A stretch of DNA of 59,423 nt. It comes from Akkermansia muciniphila. GTDB lineage: Bacteria > Verrucomicrobiota > Verrucomicrobiia > Limisphaerales > UBA11320. Each line of letters begins with the position of its first letter. Position 1 is the stretch's first letter. The notes below the pieces were generated by a model. That model saw only the letters and a list, made by a program, of their open reading frames with translations, had not been told where the DNA came from and did no database searches. Shown here piece after piece: positions 33,071-41,543 of this stretch. A program made the translations under genes and the position numbers. The stretch spans positions 1 through 59,423 of the forward strand of contig CAMAVD010000005.1 of assembly GCA_945861575.1 (NCBI GenBank), written 5' to 3'.

Positions 33071-35095
33071 TCAAACCTTTAGCCAGATGCTGACCGTAAC
33101 ACCACCATTTTTCCGGTTCCGTATGTCGATAGTGCCACCGTGCATTTCGATCAGGCGGCGAGTGACGGTCAATCCTAGCCCGGTACCCTTGCCGGGTTCC
33201 TTGGTGGTGAAGAAGGGATCGTAGATATGAGCCAGCTTGTCCGAAGGGATGCCTGGGCCGTTGTCCTTGATCTCCAAAATTGCGACACGATCACCCTCAT
33301 GGAACACGTGTGCGTTGCGCGAGTCTGTGGTCCGAGTGAGATCGGTCTTCTCCAGAACTTTGAGCCGCGTTCGAACCGTCACGGTGCCGCCGTCGCTGAG
33401 GGCGTGGATGGCGTTGGTGAATAGGTTGAGCAGGACCTGTTTGAGTTTGTCGCTATCGACCCACACCTCAGGGAGTTGGGGTGAAAGCTCTCTTATGAAT
33501 CGTACCTTGGACTGCTTGGCTGGATAGCGGAGCATGTCCACCGTCTTGTCGATGATCTCATTGATGTTGTAAGGCTTGGCGCTGATCTCGCGAGGCTTGG
33601 CGAAGTCCAGCAATCCCAGGATGATTCCGTCAGCCCTTTGAATGGCTTCACGCATGTCACGGACGGTGAGCTGGGCTTCCGTGTTGGCAACGGGGATTTC
33701 CTGGGCGAGATGGTCGAGCCCCATGCGGATGATGGCCAGAGGATTTTTGACCTCATGGGCCACCCCTGCGGCTAGGCGGCCGATCGACTGCATTTTCTCC
33801 GCCTGGATGAGTTGGCCCTGGGCCTCCTTCAGTTGGCGATGGGAGCCCTGGAGATCAGTCAGCGCTCGCATGAGCTCTTCCCGATTCCGCGCCAGTTCGC
33901 TATACGCCTTCTCCAGACGCTCTTGGCCTAGCCGCGTATCGGTCACGTCGCGGGTGATGCAGACTAGACCGCTCACGCTTCCCTCGAGGTCACGAAGGGG
34001 GATTTTGGTGGTGCTATGCCAGCGCTGATTGCCCATCTGATCCACCGCCGGCTCCTCGTGATTGATCAAGGGTGCACCGGTTCGCACGATGGCCTGGTCG
34101 TCGCGGTCATACTGCGCGGCCAGTTTGGCAGGAAAGAAATCGACTACTTTGCGACCGAGTAATTGGTCCAGACGACCAATGCCCAGCAGGCGACGATGGG
34201 CTTCGTTATCAAGGGTGTAGCGGCATTCCTTGTCTTTTGCGTAGATGTAATCCGGCAGATGATCGATCAGGCTTCGCAGGAGATTTCGCTCGGTCGCGAG
34301 CGCCTCCTCGGCGTCTTTGAGGGCCGTGATATCGCGCGAGATGCCGAAGGTGCCGGCCGGCCGACCTAGCTTATCCCGGAGCGGCAGCTTTGAGGTGATC
34401 ACCCAGTGGGTGGATCCGTCGGGCAGCGTCTCCCGTTCCACCTTATCCAACATGGGTTGACCGGTCTCTAGAATGCTCTCCTCGTCCCGCCTGGCGATTT
34501 CGGCATGTTCGAGGGCAAAGAAATCGGCATCTGATTTTCCGATCATATCCCGGGGGTGGGCCAGGCCGAAGCGGCTGGCCAAGGATTGATTGGTCTTGAT
34601 GAAACGACTGTTCAAATCCTTGATGAAGATACGGTCGGGGACATTGTCGATGATGGTGTAGAGGAGGTCACGCTCGTGAGCGAGAGCGTCTTCGACCTGT
34701 TTACGGCCGATGGCGTAGCGGATGGCGCGCGCCAAGAGGCGACTATTTACCTCCCGCTTTGACAGGTAGTCCTGTGCGCCTTGCTGCACGGTGCGCAGGG
34801 CAAGGTCCTCATCCTCGTGGCCGGTCATGACGATGATGGGCACCTCCGGGGCCAGGGCGTTCAAGGTGTTGAACGTGGCCAATCCCTGGCTGTCGGGCAG
34901 CCCAAGATCGAGCAAAATCAGAGAGGTGTCGCCTTCATGGAGGATTGCGATCGCCTCTTTGAGGGTCCGGGCATGCAGAAGATCGAAGGGGTGAGTGGGG
35001 ACCTCTGCGAGATGCGAGCGCATGAGGCTGGCGTCACCTGGGTTGTCCTCGACCAGGAGTAGGCGTTGCCGCGGGGCGGAAAGAGGATCGGTCAC
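33071..35095 (-). CDS. Hybrid sensor histidine kinase (receiver-PAS-PAS-HisKA-HATPase)
   Basis: About 675 residues from the GTG at 35095. Longer in-frame starts (35164, 35236) read through a bidirectional terminator hairpin at 35136-35160, so are unlikely. Order: receiver (RLLLVEDNPGDASLMRSHL, Asp in SLILLDLGLPDSQG), two PAS domains (DNVPDRIFIKDLNSRFIKTN; DHLPDYIYAKDKECRYTLDN), coiled-coil linker (YSELARNREELMRALTDLQG), HisKA with the phospho-His in GVAHEVKNPLAIIRMG, and HATPase with KQVLLNLFTNAIHAL, IKDNGPGIPSDKLAHIYDPF and GTGLGLTVTRRLIEMHGG. No membrane segment, so a cytoplasmic sensor. It is divergent from the BatA gene. Confidence 0.92.
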   Translation of the reverse strand: MTDPLSAPRQRLLLVEDNPGDASLMRSHLAEVPTHPFDLLHARTLKEAIAILHEGDTSLILLDLGLPDSQGLATFNTLNALAPEVPIIVMTGHEDEDLALRTVQQGAQDYLSKREVNSRLLARAIRYAIGRKQVEDALAHERDLLYTIIDNVPDRIFIKDLNSRFIKTNQSLASRFGLAHPRDMIGKSDADFFALEHAEIARRDEESILETGQPMLDKVERETLPDGSTHWVITSKLPLRDKLGRPAGTFGISRDITALKDAEEALATERNLLRSLIDHLPDYIYAKDKECRYTLDNEAHRRLLGIGRLDQLLGRKVVDFFPAKLAAQYDRDDQAIVRTGAPLINHEEPAVDQMGNQRWHSTTKIPLRDLEGSVSGLVCITRDVTDTRLGQERLEKAYSELARNREELMRALTDLQGSHRQLKEAQGQLIQAEKMQSIGRLAAGVAHEVKNPLAIIRMGLDHLAQEIPVANTEAQLTVRDMREAIQRADGIILGLLDFAKPREISAKPYNINEIIDKTVDMLRYPAKQSKVRFIRELSPQLPEVWVDSDKLKQVLLNLFTNAIHALSDGGTVTVRTRLKVLEKTDLTRTTDSRNAHVFHEGDRVAILEIKDNGPGIPSDKLAHIYDPFFTTKEPGKGTGLGLTVTRRLIEMHGGTIDIRNRKNGGVTVSIWLKV

Positions 35096-35135
35096 GCAAT
35101 CTTGGATGGACTCTTCGCCGGTTCTGTTCAATGAG

Positions 35136-35160
35136 AAAATGCCCGCCCTCGCGGGCTTTT
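35136..35160. terminator. Bidirectional terminator hairpin
   Basis: AAAATGCCCGCCCTCGCGGG then CTTTT: a 6-bp stem GCCCGC/GCGGGC with loop CCTC and A/T runs on both sides. It lies between the divergent kinase and BatA genes, inside the kinase's 5' extension, and argues for the shorter kinase start. Confidence 0.65.
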
Positions 35161-35217
35161 CCATTGCCTGCGAATCTTGAAACCTCTTAGCTGTCCTTAC
35201 AGTCCAGTCATGAACGC

Positions 35218-37299
35218 ATGAGTTTTCTCGCTCCACTCTTTCTTGTCGGAGTGCTGGCCGTCGGCCTGCCGATCCTCTTTCATTTGATTCGGAGGACTGT
35301 GCGCGAGAGGCAGGTTTTCAGCACCCTGATGTTCCTGGTGCCGACGCCGCCTAAGGTTACCCGGCAGAGCCGCCTTGAAAACCTTCTCCTGCTCCTCCTG
35401 CGCTGTTTGGTCATCGGGCTTCTAGCCCTGGCTTTTTCGCGACCTTTTGTTCAAAAGCCTGTCGATCTGGATCCCAACCAGGCAGATGTGAAGCAGAAGG
35501 TCATCCTGATCGACGTCAGCGCCAGCATGCAGAGGGAGGATCTCTGGGCTCAGGCGGTGAAGCGCGCGGAAGCCCAGATCCAGAAGGCGGAGGCAGGCGA
35601 TGTTCTTGGACTTTACAGTTTCGATGACCGGTTGCACCCCGTGGTGTCCTTGGAACAGTCGAAGTCGCTCTCCGCTGGTGTCCGCAAGTCGACCCTCCTT
35701 CAGTCGCTGTCGACTTTGAAGCCGGGTTGGGGGCGAACCCAACTTGGGAAGGTCGTGGTTGCCGCCAGCGAGAGTTTGGAGTCTGGAGGGTTGGGGAAAG
35801 TCTCCCCGGATGCCATCCGCAGCGTCGTGGTCATCTCGGACTTTGCCGAAGGTAGTCACTTGGAGGGCCTTCAGGGGCATGAGTGGGCCAAGGGTTTGGC
35901 GGTGATCCTGGAGCCTGTGAACGCTGGTAAACCGACCAACGCGGGCCTGCAGCTTTTGGCTGAGAGATCGGAGGACGAGGTGCCGGAGGGAGTTCTTGTG
36001 CGAGTGCGGGTGAGCAATTCGTCGGACGCCAAGCGGGAGCAGTTTCGTTTGATGCCGGGGGAAGGCTTCACCCCGGTCGGTCCGATGGACGTCTACGTGC
36101 CGCCGGGACAGAACCGTGTAGTGACCTTTACAGCTCGGTCGAATGTAATGTCGAAGGTTGTGCTGGAAGGGGATGATGCCTCGTTTGACAATCAGCTCTC
36201 CTGGAGGCCTGAGGAGGTCCAGAAGACGCGTGTGCTCTGCATCGGAGGAGGTCTTCCAACGGATCCGAATCAGCCGGCCTATTACGTGCAGCGAGCCTTT
36301 CCCTCCTCGCGCGCGCGGAGCTTTGAGGTTCTGACACGGACACCGGCGGACTTGGTCAGTGCCACAGGGTTCGATGACGTCTCGCTGGTGATTTGCGGGG
36401 CAGTCCTCACGCCTGCGCAGGCGGGAGTGATTCGCAGCATGGTCGAGTCGGGGCGCACGTTGCTCTACGCCCTTCCATCGGCTGAGGTAGGGCCGGGTTT
36501 GGGTGCTCTGCTCGGGACGGGGGAGCTGCAGGTGCGAGAGGCACCGGTGCGTAACTTTTCGCTGCTAGGGCAGATTGATTTTCAAAATCCAATCTTTGCT
36601 CCGTTCGCGGATGCCAAGTTCGCTGATTTTACTAAGATCCATTTCTGGAAACATCGAGTGCTCGCCCGTGAAACGCTACCAACCGCAGGAGTTGTGGCGG
36701 CGAGCTTCGACGACGGATCTCCTGCGCTGGTCGACATTCCTCTCGGACGGGGCAGTGTCGTTCTCCTGACCGCAGGTTGGCAGCCCACTGACAGTCAGTT
36801 GGCGTTGTCGACCAAGTTCGTTCCGCTGCTCTACTCCTTGCTCGAGCGGAGCCGCCCCAGCGCCGCAAGGGTGGGTTGTTTTGTGGTCGGGGACCCGCTG
36901 CCGCTGGCTGCCCCAGGGGGGGCGTCATCCGCTGAGGTCGTGGTGCTGCGGCCGGATGGCAGCTCGGAGACCGTGCGGTCAGCGACCTACGAGGGCACGA
37001 CGATTCCAGGGGTTTACCGAGTGGGCGAGGCGAAGCGAGAGTTTGTGGTGAATCTGCCTCCCGAGGAGAGTCGGACAGCCCCGCTGGCCCTTGATCATTT
37101 TGAGAAGCTAGGCCTTCCGATACCGCGCGAGTTGACGGCTGAGGAGCGGACCTCTGCTCGTGATCAGAAGAGGCTCATGGCGGCCGCGGAGCTCGAGAAT
37201 CGCCAGAAGCTCTGGCGCTGGCTTATCGTAGCTGGTTTCCTGTTTGTGGTAGGCGAAACCTGGCTAGCAGGCCGGGGCAGCCGCGTAAGTTCTGTCTGA
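35218..37299 (+). CDS. BatA/VWA-domain membrane protein
   Basis: 693 residues. The N-terminus has the BatA-type membrane region (MSFLAPLFLVGVLAVGLPIL, then LLLLLLRCLVIGLLALAFS) and a von Willebrand A domain with the MIDAS motif VILIDVSASM (about residue 96). A long beta-rich periplasmic region follows and the end is a third helix (RWLIVAGFLFVVGETWLAG). Such proteins occur in aerotolerance-type (Bat) operons with MoxR ATPases and may help envelope protein assembly; no moxR or batB is present here, so the gene stands alone. ATG 35218 gives a normal N-terminus. Confidence 0.88.
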   Translation: MSFLAPLFLVGVLAVGLPILFHLIRRTVRERQVFSTLMFLVPTPPKVTRQSRLENLLLLLLRCLVIGLLALAFSRPFVQKPVDLDPNQADVKQKVILIDVSASMQREDLWAQAVKRAEAQIQKAEAGDVLGLYSFDDRLHPVVSLEQSKSLSAGVRKSTLLQSLSTLKPGWGRTQLGKVVVAASESLESGGLGKVSPDAIRSVVVISDFAEGSHLEGLQGHEWAKGLAVILEPVNAGKPTNAGLQLLAERSEDEVPEGVLVRVRVSNSSDAKREQFRLMPGEGFTPVGPMDVYVPPGQNRVVTFTARSNVMSKVVLEGDDASFDNQLSWRPEEVQKTRVLCIGGGLPTDPNQPAYYVQRAFPSSRARSFEVLTRTPADLVSATGFDDVSLVICGAVLTPAQAGVIRSMVESGRTLLYALPSAEVGPGLGALLGTGELQVREAPVRNFSLLGQIDFQNPIFAPFADAKFADFTKIHFWKHRVLARETLPTAGVVAASFDDGSPALVDIPLGRGSVVLLTAGWQPTDSQLALSTKFVPLLYSLLERSRPSAARVGCFVVGDPLPLAAPGGASSAEVVVLRPDGSSETVRSATYEGTTIPGVYRVGEAKREFVVNLPPEESRTAPLALDHFEKLGLPIPRELTAEERTSARDQKRLMAAAELENRQKLWRWLIVAGFLFVVGETWLAGRGSRVSSV

Positions 37300-37506
37300 T
37301 TTTCAAGTTCACGGAGTGGGTGGTGCTTGGCACTGTGGTCACGGACCATCACAGCCTCAGCGTGACGGCCAGAAATATCAGAGACAAGAGATCTGCCTCC
37401 AACGGCGGGAGCGGAGCGGAATTCATATTAAGGAGATAGAAGCGCGTGGGAGAAACAACAAGATTATGAGGGAAAAGATTAAGCGGTTCTGTCCATCTAA
37501 ATCAGC

Positions 37507-37908
37507 ATGGCTCCACGAAAATTTAGCCGTCACATGAACCTCCAATTGCTCCTGAAAGAGTATCAAACTCTGCCTGAGTTCGAGGGAATGATCCTAAACT
37601 CGGTCAATCAAAAGGGTCACTTCAGCAGTACACCTCTTCACATCGCCATTTACAGATCTAGTTTGGATCAAGTGGATACCCTTCTGGCGGCTACGGCTGA
37701 TCCGAACGTCAGAGGCGAGTATGGTGAACGTCCTCTGCAGGTTGCGGTGGCTTGCGGGAACACTGAGATAGTAGAACGGCTCATTCGTGCCGGCGCGCGT
37801 TTAGAACTCACCGATGACGATGGTATGGATACGTGGATGTTGTCCGAGGGCTTTGGATTCACTGAGCAGCTTAAAGAAATTGTCAAACGCGTGACCAGCG
37901 AGAGTTGA
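37507..37908 (+). CDS. Ankyrin-repeat protein
   Basis: 133 residues with about three ankyrin repeats: STPLHIAIYRSSLDQVDTLL, ERPLQVAVACGNTEIVERLI and RAGARLELTDDDGMDT. Soluble, no signal peptide. The start could also be 37534. It lies 1 kb before the second Rhs fragment in the repeat zone; ankyrin proteins act as immunity proteins in several toxin systems, so an orphan Rhs immunity protein is conceivable but unproven. Codon use looks less GC-rich than the neighbouring housekeeping genes. Confidence 0.7.
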   Translation: MAPRKFSRHMNLQLLLKEYQTLPEFEGMILNSVNQKGHFSSTPLHIAIYRSSLDQVDTLLAATADPNVRGEYGERPLQVAVACGNTEIVERLIRAGARLELTDDDGMDTWMLSEGFGFTEQLKEIVKRVTSES

Positions 37909-38020
37909 AGGAAGAAACAGTGATCACGTAGAGCCAATGTAGTGCAGACCTTTGGAGGCTAAGAGCCGATTTTACTCGGCTTTCGCCTGGGGCCTAGCCC
38001 CAGTTGCGAAACTCGGGCTA

Positions 38021-38191
38021 CAGCAGTTCTCATTGTGGCAGGGAACTCCTGCCCCCATATGGCTTATCGCTTGCGGAGGCCTGGGATCCCTCCAGGATCC
38101 TTCCACTAAAACAGAGAACCGGTGGTGTCGTCCCGGAGGTCCTCAACCGACCGGCTATGGGCTGTGATCCCTTCGGGATCAGGAACAGAGA
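38021..38191 (+). repeat. Dispersed repeat family A, copy A5
   Basis: Complete unit from CAGCAGTTCTCATTGTGGCA through GGGATCCCTCCAGGATCCTT and ACCGGTGGTGTCGTCCCGGA to GATCAGGAACAGAGAG. Very close to A2 and A6. It is followed at 38208-38258 by a short segment (GGGTCACCCAGTTGAGTATT) that also occurs at 3086-3138 next to B1. Confidence 0.85.
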
Positions 38192-38264
38192 GTGCCCGAC
38201 CAACCGGGGTCACCCAGTTGAGTATTCCGTCAGGAGACAAAGTGTTTTCGTTCCCAAAGTTGGT

Positions 38265-38411
38265 TCTTCCGGGAGTGTCTGGGGATTTTCTGTTGGCGGT
38301 GGTGTGTAGCGACGGTGAACCGCAGGTAAGGGATGACGAGCTGGGTCGGCATTGATACGGCTGCCTTAGCTTCGCTGAAACCCACCGACGGCCCACTGCC
38401 GGGATTCGAAC
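38265..38411 (+). repeat. Dispersed repeat family C, copy C2
   Basis: Matches C1 (2676-2821) from CTTCCGGGAGTGTCTGGGG to GCCGGGATTCGAAC. It stands directly before family B copy B2. No gene. Confidence 0.75.
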
Positions 38412-38610
38412 GTTAACCGCGAACGAACGCCAATGAACGCGAATGAGACATTACTGCGGAAGGATGAAGTATACTTGGTAGTTGGGTGCGCCTGGGAGGT
38501 GATCAACGGCATCGGGCATGGGTTGCATAAACTCCAATCAACGTTGATCCAGAAGTCACAACCCAGGAGCCCTTTTCGCATTCGCGTCAATTCGTGTCCA
38601 TTCGCGGTTA
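38412..38610 (+). repeat. Family B element with GxxExxY relic, copy B2
   Basis: Full 200-bp unit as B1. Interior frame LLRKDEVYLVVGCAWEVING then IGHGLHK, again broken off. Ends are 10-bp-periodic: CGCGAACGAA, CGCCAATGAA, CGCGAATGAG and inverse. Differences from B1 change coding positions too, so the frame is not maintained. Confidence 0.75.
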
Positions 38611-38888
38611 CATTTATGGCCTCTTCCGGGATTGTCTGGGGACTGTCTGTTGACGGTCGTGGAAAAGCGGGGTCATATCCGACCATTTGACAATTGAGTT
38701 GCAATCCGATTGCGACCCCCTTCGCCAGTCGTTTGCTAAAGCGACTGATGACTGCTATAGGGATACCCTCCGAGGACCTTCAACCATGCCTCAATCAGCC
38801 CATGGTCGCTCGCGATCGCGGCGGCAGACCGCTGCCAGGCCCGATCCTGCTTCGACAAGCCCAACCGCCCAACACGAACCGGATTCAG

Positions 38889-39317
38889 ACAGGTGACAAT
38901 TTGCGGGAAACGAGCTATACAGCCAATCGCTTGAACCAGTATTCCAGCAGAACGACGCCCTCCTCCGCCGACGTGATCGGAATGGCTCGGGGCAACGCCG
39001 TGACGGTGAAGCTCAACGGCAGCAGCGTTGGGGCTCCCTATCGCAAGGGGGAATACTTCTGGAAAGATGTGACGGTGCGCCCCGGTGCAAGCCCGGCCAC
39101 GGGAACGATCAGCTTCGATGTAGATGGGACGGCCTTCACGGGAGGAGCGGTCACTCTCCCAGCCCAGGTGGAACAAACCGCAGCGCCAGCGAATCTGGCG
39201 TATGATGCCGACGGGAACCTGACCCTAGACAGCCTCTGGAGCTATCAGTGGGACGGGGAGAACCGCTTAGTGGCCATGCTGCGGGTGGACGGGAGCAAGC
39301 GGGTGGAGATGGGGTTC
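38889..39317 (+). pseudogene. Second Rhs/YD-repeat fragment
   Basis: Reads TGDNLRETSYTANRLNQYSS, then the same YRKGEYFWKDVTV and LAYDADGNLTLDSLWSYQWD stretches as 2282-2680, and ends at MGFF in repeat C3. It extends about 45 nt further upstream than the first copy, up to TGDNLRETSYTA, the part the inserted gene replaced there. The in-frame sequence upstream (38694-38888) is not recognisably Rhs. Not functional. Confidence 0.8.
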
Positions 39318-39924
39318 TTCCGGGATTGTCTGGGGATTTTCCGTTGGCGGTGGTGTGTAGCGACGGTGAACCGCAGGTAAGGGATCGCGGAGCTGGGTCG
39401 GCATTGATACTGCTGCCTTAGCTTCGCTGAAACCCACCGACGGCCCACTGCCGGGATTCGAACCTTAACCGCGAATGAACGCCAATGAACGCGAATGAAC
39501 GTTAATCCAGAAGTCACAAGCCAGGAGCCTTTTTCGCATTCGCGTCAATTCGTGTCCATTCGCGGTTACATTTATGGCCTCTTCCGAGATTGTCTGTGAA
39601 TTTTCCGTTGGCAGTCGCGTGTAGCCACGGTGAACGCAGGTAACGGATCACGCGCTGGGTCGGCATTGATACGGCTGCCTTAGCTTCATCGAAACCCACT
39701 GCCGGCCCACTGCCGGGATTTGAGGGTTAACCGCGAATGAACGCCAATGAACGCGAATGAGACATTACTGCGGAAGGATGAGGTATACTTGGTAGTTGGG
39801 TGCGCCTTGGAGGTGATCAACAGCATCGGCCATGGGTTGCATGAACCCCAGTGAACGTTAATCCAGAAGTCACAACCCAGGAGCCTTTTTCGCATTCGCG
39901 TCTATTCGCGTCCATTCGCGGTTA
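39315..39924 (+). repeat. Tandem C3-B3-C4-B4 array
   Basis: Two C+B units in tandem: C3 39315-39464, B3 39465-39568 (the GxxExxY part deleted, 104 bp), C4 39577-39725, B4 39726-39924 (full length). Each B is followed by CCTCTTCCGGGATTGT or a close variant, which is also how C begins, so C-B behaves as one composite unit that can expand by tandem duplication. Confidence 0.7.
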
Positions 39925-39966
39925 CATTTCTGGCCTCTTCCGGGATTGTTGAGCGGTCGGTAGAAG

Positions 39967-40143
39967 CCGCAGCCGTTCTCATGCTGGCAGGGAACTCCTG
40001 TCCCCAACACGGCTCATCGCTTGCCGAGGCCTGGGATCCCTCCAGGATCCTTGCACTAAAACAGAGAACCGGTGGTGTCGTCCCGGAGGTCCTCAACCGA
40101 CCGGCTATGGGTTGTGATCCCTTGGGGATCAGGAACAGAGAGT
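39967..40143 (+). repeat. Dispersed repeat family A, copy A6
   Basis: Complete unit from GCCGTTCTCATGCTGGCAGG through GGGATCCCTCCAGGATCCTT to GGGATCAGGAACAGAGAG. It follows B4 after about 40 bp. Confidence 0.85.
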
Positions 40144-40181
40144 GAATCAGGGTTCTTCAAGTTCATCGAAAGGGAGGTAGA

Positions 40182-40271
40182 ACCGCTAATTCGCGCTAAT
40201 CTTCGCTAATGGGAAATCGCAGGGCGAATATCTGTCGGCCCTCAAAGCGTGGATCAGCGTTGATTAGCGGT
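40182..40271. repeat. 90-bp inverted-repeat element built of CGCTAAT units
   Basis: Left end ACCGCTAATTCGCGCTAATC then TTCGCTAATGG; right end CAGCGTTGATTAGCGGT. The terminal ACCGCTAAT/ATTAGCGGT is a perfect 9-bp inverted repeat. Units recur every 10 bp, as in family B, but with CTAAT in place of CGAAT. No coding capacity. Confidence 0.55.
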
Positions 40272-40421
40272 TTCTCCTCGGCCGTTCTCTAGGAGCGGAA
40301 CACTCAGGATCGACTATCATTGAATGCGAGAGTGGATCTCCAAGTGGCAGCGACGGCGGAAGCTTTAGCGATGGGGTGGAGGAAACCTCGGCCAGAGGAG
40401 CCATCCCATCGTTCGCAGGCT

Positions 40422-40652
40422 CCGGGCCCGCGAACCCGAAGGGTTCGAAGCCGGTAGCCCCGGGTTGACCGAAGGGACCTGTCCACCATAGCTTTAGCGA
40501 CGGTGGAAGCTTTATGCGACGACGGAAGCTTTACGCGAAGGAGGACACCCGGGGTTGCCGCGCAGCCAAGATCACGCACCCCGGCGGGGTCGCACGGGAG
40601 CGGAACGGATCAGAGGTTACCGACTCCCAGAAAGAGGAACGCCGATTTTCAA
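40422..40652 (+). repeat. Family A tail segment, copy T6
   Basis: AAGCCGGTAGCCCCGGGTTG then ACCCGGGGTTGCCGCGCAGC and GGCGGGGTCGCACGGGAGCG, matching 12480-12631 and partly 28550-28602. In the middle are AAGCTTTA-type words repeated three times (AGCTTTAGCGA, AGCTTTATGCGA, AGCTTTACGCGA). It is separated from A6 by the CGCTAAT element. Confidence 0.7.
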
Positions 40653-40672
40653 AATGTGAACTGCTGCTCGGG

Positions 40673-41158
40673 CTAGCGGTCCAGGCAGTCGATGATTGAT
40701 TTGAGAGAGAGGAAGATGACCCCGATGTTTTCAGGGGCATCCGCAGGATCCGCCTCGTGGCCCTCCATGAGCGCCTGGAGCAAGGTTCCTAGCAAAGGGG
40801 CCTGGCGGTAGCTCGCCATCAGTTTTGCCACATGTTCGCCCAGGTCCTGTGCGTTGCCTTCCTCGAGGGATTCGAGGGCTTCCAGATTTTTGTGCTCTGC
40901 GGCCTCGATATCCTCCTGCTGCACCTGACCGCCCGCGAAGCCGTGATCGAGCATGGTTTTCACCGCGCAGTAACCGATCATCAGGACCATCCCTTCATCT
41001 TCCGGGGATAACAATTCCTCCTCCACGTACAGGAGATACGCGGCGATGGCGGGTTGTGCGTCGAAGAGAATCTGGAACTGGTCCTGGGCAGAGTCGGGGG
41101 GCGTGGCCATGGCCTCGTCCCAGACCGAATCCACAAGATCCTGTGAAATGGTTTTCAT
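40673..41158 (-). CDS. Hypothetical acidic protein, 161 residues
   Basis: About 161 residues from the ATG at 41158 (MKTISQDLVDSVWDEAMATP). Acidic, largely helical and soluble (EEELLSPEDEGMVLMIGYCA, ESLEEGNAQDLGEHVAKLMA); a Leu-rich C-terminus (IGVIFLSLKSIIDCLDR). No family recognised. It lies 77 nt after the NIL gene on the same strand, so may be the fourth gene of that unit, but spacing leaves it open. Confidence 0.65.
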   Translation of the reverse strand: MKTISQDLVDSVWDEAMATPPDSAQDQFQILFDAQPAIAAYLLYVEEELLSPEDEGMVLMIGYCAVKTMLDHGFAGGQVQQEDIEAAEHKNLEALESLEEGNAQDLGEHVAKLMASYRQAPLLGTLLQALMEGHEADPADAPENIGVIFLSLKSIIDCLDR

Positions 41159-41235
41159 CAATGCAGCGTTACTGAGGGTAGGGTAAACTTCCCGGGGAGG
41201 GTGAGGGTTCCGTGGATATAGGAGAGAGGCGAGCG

Positions 41236-41532
41236 CTAACTTTCGATCACGTTGATCTCGACCGGTTCCACGCTCACGCCTTGCTTCTCCAGCCAAGCCA
41301 CTGCTTGCTTGATCACCGACCGGCGTCCACCCAGCTCCAGGCATAGAATGCCAAGCACGTCGGAGACGCTGGCCTGGCGGATATTGGTGATCACCTCGAA
41401 CTTATGGCCCAACTCCCAGATCACCGGGGAGGTGATGAGTTTGGGAGGATAGGTTAACCAGAAACGGCGGCTTTCCTTGGCATCCTTGCCGGGCTTGGCA
41501 GGAGCGATGGTCTTTTTTCGAGCTTGAGGCAT
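41236..41532 (-). CDS. NIL-domain protein
   Basis: 98 residues; after a basic N-terminus comes the ferredoxin-like NIL fold: FWLTYPPKLITSPVIWELGH, KFEVITNIRQASVSDVLGIL, CLELGGRRSVIKQAVAWLEK, QGVSVEPVEI. NIL domains occur at the end of methionine ABC transporter ATPases and in proteins for homocysteine synthesis, where they are thought to sense or bind sulfur compounds. It stands 11 nt behind the sulfur-carrier gene, in the operon with the thrC-like gene and under the SAM riboswitch, which fits a role in methionine synthesis. Confidence 0.85.
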   Translation of the reverse strand: MPQARKKTIAPAKPGKDAKESRRFWLTYPPKLITSPVIWELGHKFEVITNIRQASVSDVLGILCLELGGRRSVIKQAVAWLEKQGVSVEPVEINVIES

Positions 41533-41543
41533 GTGGCGAGAGT

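Noticed and set aside
2822-39924. CRISPR array in the regularly spaced CGCGAATG units
   Set aside because: Units are 10 bp apart with no spacers and are arranged as inverted ends of a 200-bp element, unlike CRISPR repeats.
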